Assembly (NCBI GenBank): GCA_037481695.1
Contig: JBBFLE010000026.1
Coordinates: 1 to 35,062 of the forward strand
Length of the DNA stretch: 35,062 bases
Origin: a bacterium
GTDB taxonomy: Bacteria > Desulfobacterota > Desulfocorpusculales > Desulfocorpusculum
Reading direction: 5' to 3'
In this document: piece by piece, positions 32,605 to 35,062 of the stretch
Layout: every line of letters starts with the position of its first letter
Position numbering within the stretch: position 1 is the stretch's first letter
Notes under the pieces: generated by a model
What the model saw: only the letters and a program-made list of their open reading frames with translations
Told to the model about the DNA's origin: nothing
Databases searched by the model: none
Made by a program: the position numbers and the translations under genes

Positions 32605-32788
32605 CAAAGGACTCCTTTCTGTTGGGAGTTTCAGGTTTTGAACCCTTGTACCAAGAGCCGATCCCTGGTCTGCAACTGCTGTGCAAAGCCCAAAGCCTTC
32701 CAAAACAGCAAATTGGCTGGCTGCAAAGTTCTGATCCAGCTCAAGAAGATCCTTTTCCCAGCCTTGCTGTTCTCGTCCTTTTCAAAAC

Positions 32789-34750
32789 TCACAGGGCCAC
32801 AGTGGCCACGTAATAGCATCTAAGGCATCTTTCGGCCTCGGCCACGGCCTCCTGGACCCCCAAAACAGACTCTACCTCAACCCAAGAGCTGCGGCGCACC
32901 TCTGGAGGGAGTTTGGACGGCTCTCTGCGCTGCTGCTGTTCAACCCTTGGAATCACCTCTTGGGGGTCATAAACCCCTATGGTCTTGAAAAGCCTTTCAA
33001 AACCGGCATCTTCTGATTGCTGCAATGCCTGGCTGTTTAACATTCGGTCAATGCTCAGGGCCGCTTGCCTGCCCCCAGCACAAGCCGCCACAAGGGTATC
33101 TGGCCCTGTCTGACAGTCCCCTGCGGCAAAAACCTTGGGACGGCCTGTGCGATATGTTGATTCATCCACTCTCACGGTTTGCTGTGGTGTGAAAAGTTCC
33201 TCGAGTCCTGCCAGGGCCGATGAATCCACAACCTGTCCCACTGCAAAAACCGCTATGTCGCACTCGATTACAAACTCCGATCCCGGGATGGGAATTGGGC
33301 GTGCTCTTCCCCTTTCGTCAGGCTCTCCCAATTTCATCTCAATGCACTTGAGTCCCACAACTCTGCCATTCTTGGCCAAGATCTTCACAGGCGAACTCAG
33401 GTATTTGAAGACCACCCCCTCCTGCTCTGCATCGTGGAGTTCCTCCGGGTCTGCGGGCATTTCCTTGGGAGTTCTCCTATACACCACGCAAACATGTTCT
33501 TTACCGGCTCTCAAACTGGAGCGCGCGCAGTCAATGGCAACATTGCCTCCTCCGATGACCGCTACGTTGTTGCCCTCCGGGTACGGATCCTTCCCTTGGT
33601 TGATCTCACGGAGGTAATCCAGTCCTTGGAATACTCCTCTGTACCCCTCGGTCTCTCCATGGATTTTCATGGGGATGCTCTTGTGGGCTCCTATGGCCAG
33701 AAAAACAGCATCGAATTCCTGCTCAAGCTGCCATAGGGTGATATCCTCTCCAATGCTTCTGTTGTATTGGAATTGAACCCCCAGTTTTTCAAGGCCCTCC
33801 AGTTCCTGGGGAAGGATTTGGCGAGGAAGCCTGTACGGAGGGATGCCTATGACCCCCATGCCTCCCGGTTCAGCCAGCCTTTCAAAAACCGTAACTCGAT
33901 GCCCTTTCCTGGCCAGCTGATAAGCGCAGGCAATGCCTGCAGGGCCGGCGCCCACCACGGCCACCTTCCCTGTCTTGGGGGAGGGCACTATTTCCCATTC
34001 AATTCTGCTCCCAAGCTCCAGGGCCTGGTCAGCCACAAAACGTTTCAAAGCTTTTATGGCAATAGGTTTGTCCACATTGGCCCTTCTGCAGTGGCTTTCA
34101 CAGGGTCGAAAACAGACCCTTCCCAGAACGCCCGGCAAGGGCAGCCTTTCTGCAATCACGCCCAGGGATTCGGCAAACTTGGCCTCCTTTATCTTTTCCA
34201 CGTACCTGGGCACGTCCAGATGGATAGGGCAGGCTTGCATGCAAGGGGCCGTGAGCCGGGAACAGTAATTTGCTTGACTTACTTTTTTTTCACCCCTTAG
34301 AACCTTCAAAAAATCCTCTCTAAAAAACCTGAGGGCATGCAATAGAGGGATCGGGCCTGTCTTGCCTATGCTGCATTTGCCCGCCTCGCGGATAGCCTCT
34401 GCTGCTGATTCCAAGAACTCCAGGTCTTCTTCGCTGGCATCCCCGTTGAGTAGGTCCTGGAAAACATCCAAGAGTTCGTTGTATCCCGTGCTACAGTAAT
34501 TGCACTTGTCACACTTCTTGGATTCCTCCCTCACAGCCTCCAGATGAGCCCGACATAGATCAACAATGTCTACCCCTTCAGATCTGATCACCAAGCCTTT
34601 CCATCCGGCCAGGGCCTTGATTTCCTGTGTCTCGGAAAAAGATTGGGCAAACTCGAGTCCTACGGCCGGTTCGTACTCTTGCGGCCCCTTACCTCGGTTG
34701 TCCACCACAGATCCGGCCCAAGAACTGAAAAGCACTGCTGAGGAGCTCAT
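32789..34750 (-). CDS. GltD-like NAD(P)H oxidoreductase fused to NuoF-type Fe-S region
   Basis: A 653-residue flavoprotein. Residues 75-130 hold a NuoF-type 4Fe-4S region with Cys80, Cys83, Cys86 and Cys126 (KKCDKCNYCSTG, GKCSIGKTGP). Residues 160-240 form a GltD-type double 4Fe-4S domain (CSRLTAPCMQACPIH, GRVCFRPCESHCRRAN). From residue 262 on come the FAD and NAD(P)H folds (KVAVVGAGPAGIACAYQLA, NNVAVIGGGNVAIDCARSSL, KVFAAGDCQTGPDTLVAA). It moves electrons between NAD(P)H and Fe-S carriers. As the gene before the MtaA, corrinoid and RACo genes, it could supply the electrons for corrinoid reduction; this is inference. Confidence 0.92.
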   Translation of the reverse strand: MSSSAVLFSSWAGSVVDNRGKGPQEYEPAVGLEFAQSFSETQEIKALAGWKGLVIRSEGVDIVDLCRAHLEAVREESKKCDKCNYCSTGYNELLDVFQDLLNGDASEEDLEFLESAAEAIREAGKCSIGKTGPIPLLHALRFFREDFLKVLRGEKKVSQANYCSRLTAPCMQACPIHLDVPRYVEKIKEAKFAESLGVIAERLPLPGVLGRVCFRPCESHCRRANVDKPIAIKALKRFVADQALELGSRIEWEIVPSPKTGKVAVVGAGPAGIACAYQLARKGHRVTVFERLAEPGGMGVIGIPPYRLPRQILPQELEGLEKLGVQFQYNRSIGEDITLWQLEQEFDAVFLAIGAHKSIPMKIHGETEGYRGVFQGLDYLREINQGKDPYPEGNNVAVIGGGNVAIDCARSSLRAGKEHVCVVYRRTPKEMPADPEELHDAEQEGVVFKYLSSPVKILAKNGRVVGLKCIEMKLGEPDERGRARPIPIPGSEFVIECDIAVFAVGQVVDSSALAGLEELFTPQQTVRVDESTYRTGRPKVFAAGDCQTGPDTLVAACAGGRQAALSIDRMLNSQALQQSEDAGFERLFKTIGVYDPQEVIPRVEQQQRREPSKLPPEVRRSSWVEVESVLGVQEAVAEAERCLRCYYVATVAL

Positions 34751-34752
34751 AT

Positions 34753-34944
34753 CTAACGCTCCACCTTCTTGAGCTCAGCAGCCTTGTCCCAGCGAACCCT
34801 TAGCTGTTCTGCGAAATCCGGCCAGAGTTTGAAGAGGGGATGTGTAGGCTCCTTGGGCAGCTCCTTGGTCTCATCAAAGACCGCAGAGGCCAGGAAGGCA
34901 TCAGCCGCTGCGACAGCCGGAATCACACGGGGGGCTCCGGCCAT
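34753..34944 (-). CDS. Uncharacterised ORF at the right edge, 5' end unresolved
   Basis: A frame of at least 63 codons ends in TAG at 34753, three bases before the GltD-like start, so it is probably part of the same operon. From the ATG at 34944 it reads MAGAPRVIPAVAAADAFLAS and continues to THPLFKLWPDFAEQLRVRW. Upstream the frame stays open and protein-like (CDQILAAFFFHDLVFTGP) to an in-frame TAG at 35011-35013 and a TGA at 35026-35028. No start codon with a ribosome-binding site lies in between. It is either truncated, frameshifted or starts at an unusual codon. I do not recognise the family. Confidence 0.45.
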   Translation of the reverse strand: MAGAPRVIPAVAAADAFLASAVFDETKELPKEPTHPLFKLWPDFAEQLRVRWDKAAELKKVER

Positions 34945-35062
34945 GGGCCCCGTGAAAACCAGATCGTGGAAGAAAAAAGCGGCCAGTATCTGATCACAGG
35001 GTCGTAGATGCTAGTTGAAGAATTTTCATTCAAGGGTTTGTTTTTCTGGCATTTTATGGGTT

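Overview
The window reads like a chromosome segment from a strictly anaerobic, selenocysteine-decoding member of the Deltaproteobacteria/Desulfobacterota. The basis is a separate-subunit glyQ next to recO, a B12 economy built on TonB-driven import, RACo/corrinoid/MtaA-type methyl-transfer genes, DUF2284 proteins, and in-frame UGA codons at conserved cysteine positions. The exact lineage is an inference.

Left part (1-4.6 kb): the 3' end of a 23S rRNA gene, a 5S rRNA gene and its terminator, then glyQ and recO (minus), ispH (plus) and a small DUF1232 membrane protein. The glyS gene that normally follows glyQ is not here; glyQ runs into the rRNA operon. From 4.7 to 9.7 kb (minus) lies a B12-uptake operon in transcription order promoter, cobalamin riboswitch, terminator-like hairpin, btuF, btuC, btuD, exbB, exbD, tonB. 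From 10.2 to 13.1 kb (plus) are a thioredoxin-reductase-like flavoprotein, two tandem corrinoid adenosyltransferase paralogues and a small unknown gene, followed by a DUF2284 remnant.

From 13.4 to 35.1 kb every intact gene is on the minus strand. Reading leftward from the right edge: a GltD-like iron-sulfur flavoprotein, an MtaA-like methyltransferase, a B12-binding corrinoid protein, the corrinoid activase RACo, a small cysteine-rich protein, a DUF2284 protein, a CobW GTPase, a UroD/MtaA-family methyltransferase, four small thioredoxin-fold proteins in tandem, a coil-less SMC-like ATPase, a zinc-ribbon protein, a small disulfide protein, a second CobW, a PadR regulator with a third CobW, another thioredoxin-like protein, a 70-residue protein with a divergent UroD-family protein, an SsuABC/TauABC-type transporter, a second DUF2284 protein and a second MtaA paralogue.

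The main discovery is three probable selenoproteins in the centre (23.9-26.5 kb). The methyltransferase at 25423-26457 has UGA exactly at the zinc-ligand Cys of the Pro-Gly-Cys-Asp motif. Two of the four thioredoxin-fold proteins (23880-24179 and 24215-24502) have UGA at the first Cys of the CxxC motif, where their neighbours have Cys. The first two UGAs are followed at bacterial-SECIS distance by strong short hairpins with G-led triloops, and the third by a weaker one. ORF callers that treat UGA as stop truncate all three.

Working model (inference): substrate imported by the ABC transporter, or made in the cell, is demethylated or reduced by the corrinoid system. RACo, fed by the GltD-like protein, keeps cobalt active, B12 import and adenosylation supply the cofactor, CobW GTPases supply metal, and the Sec/Cys thioredoxin-fold proteins and Sec-methyltransferase carry out or support a thiol/selenol-dependent step. 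The substrate cannot be read from the sequence.
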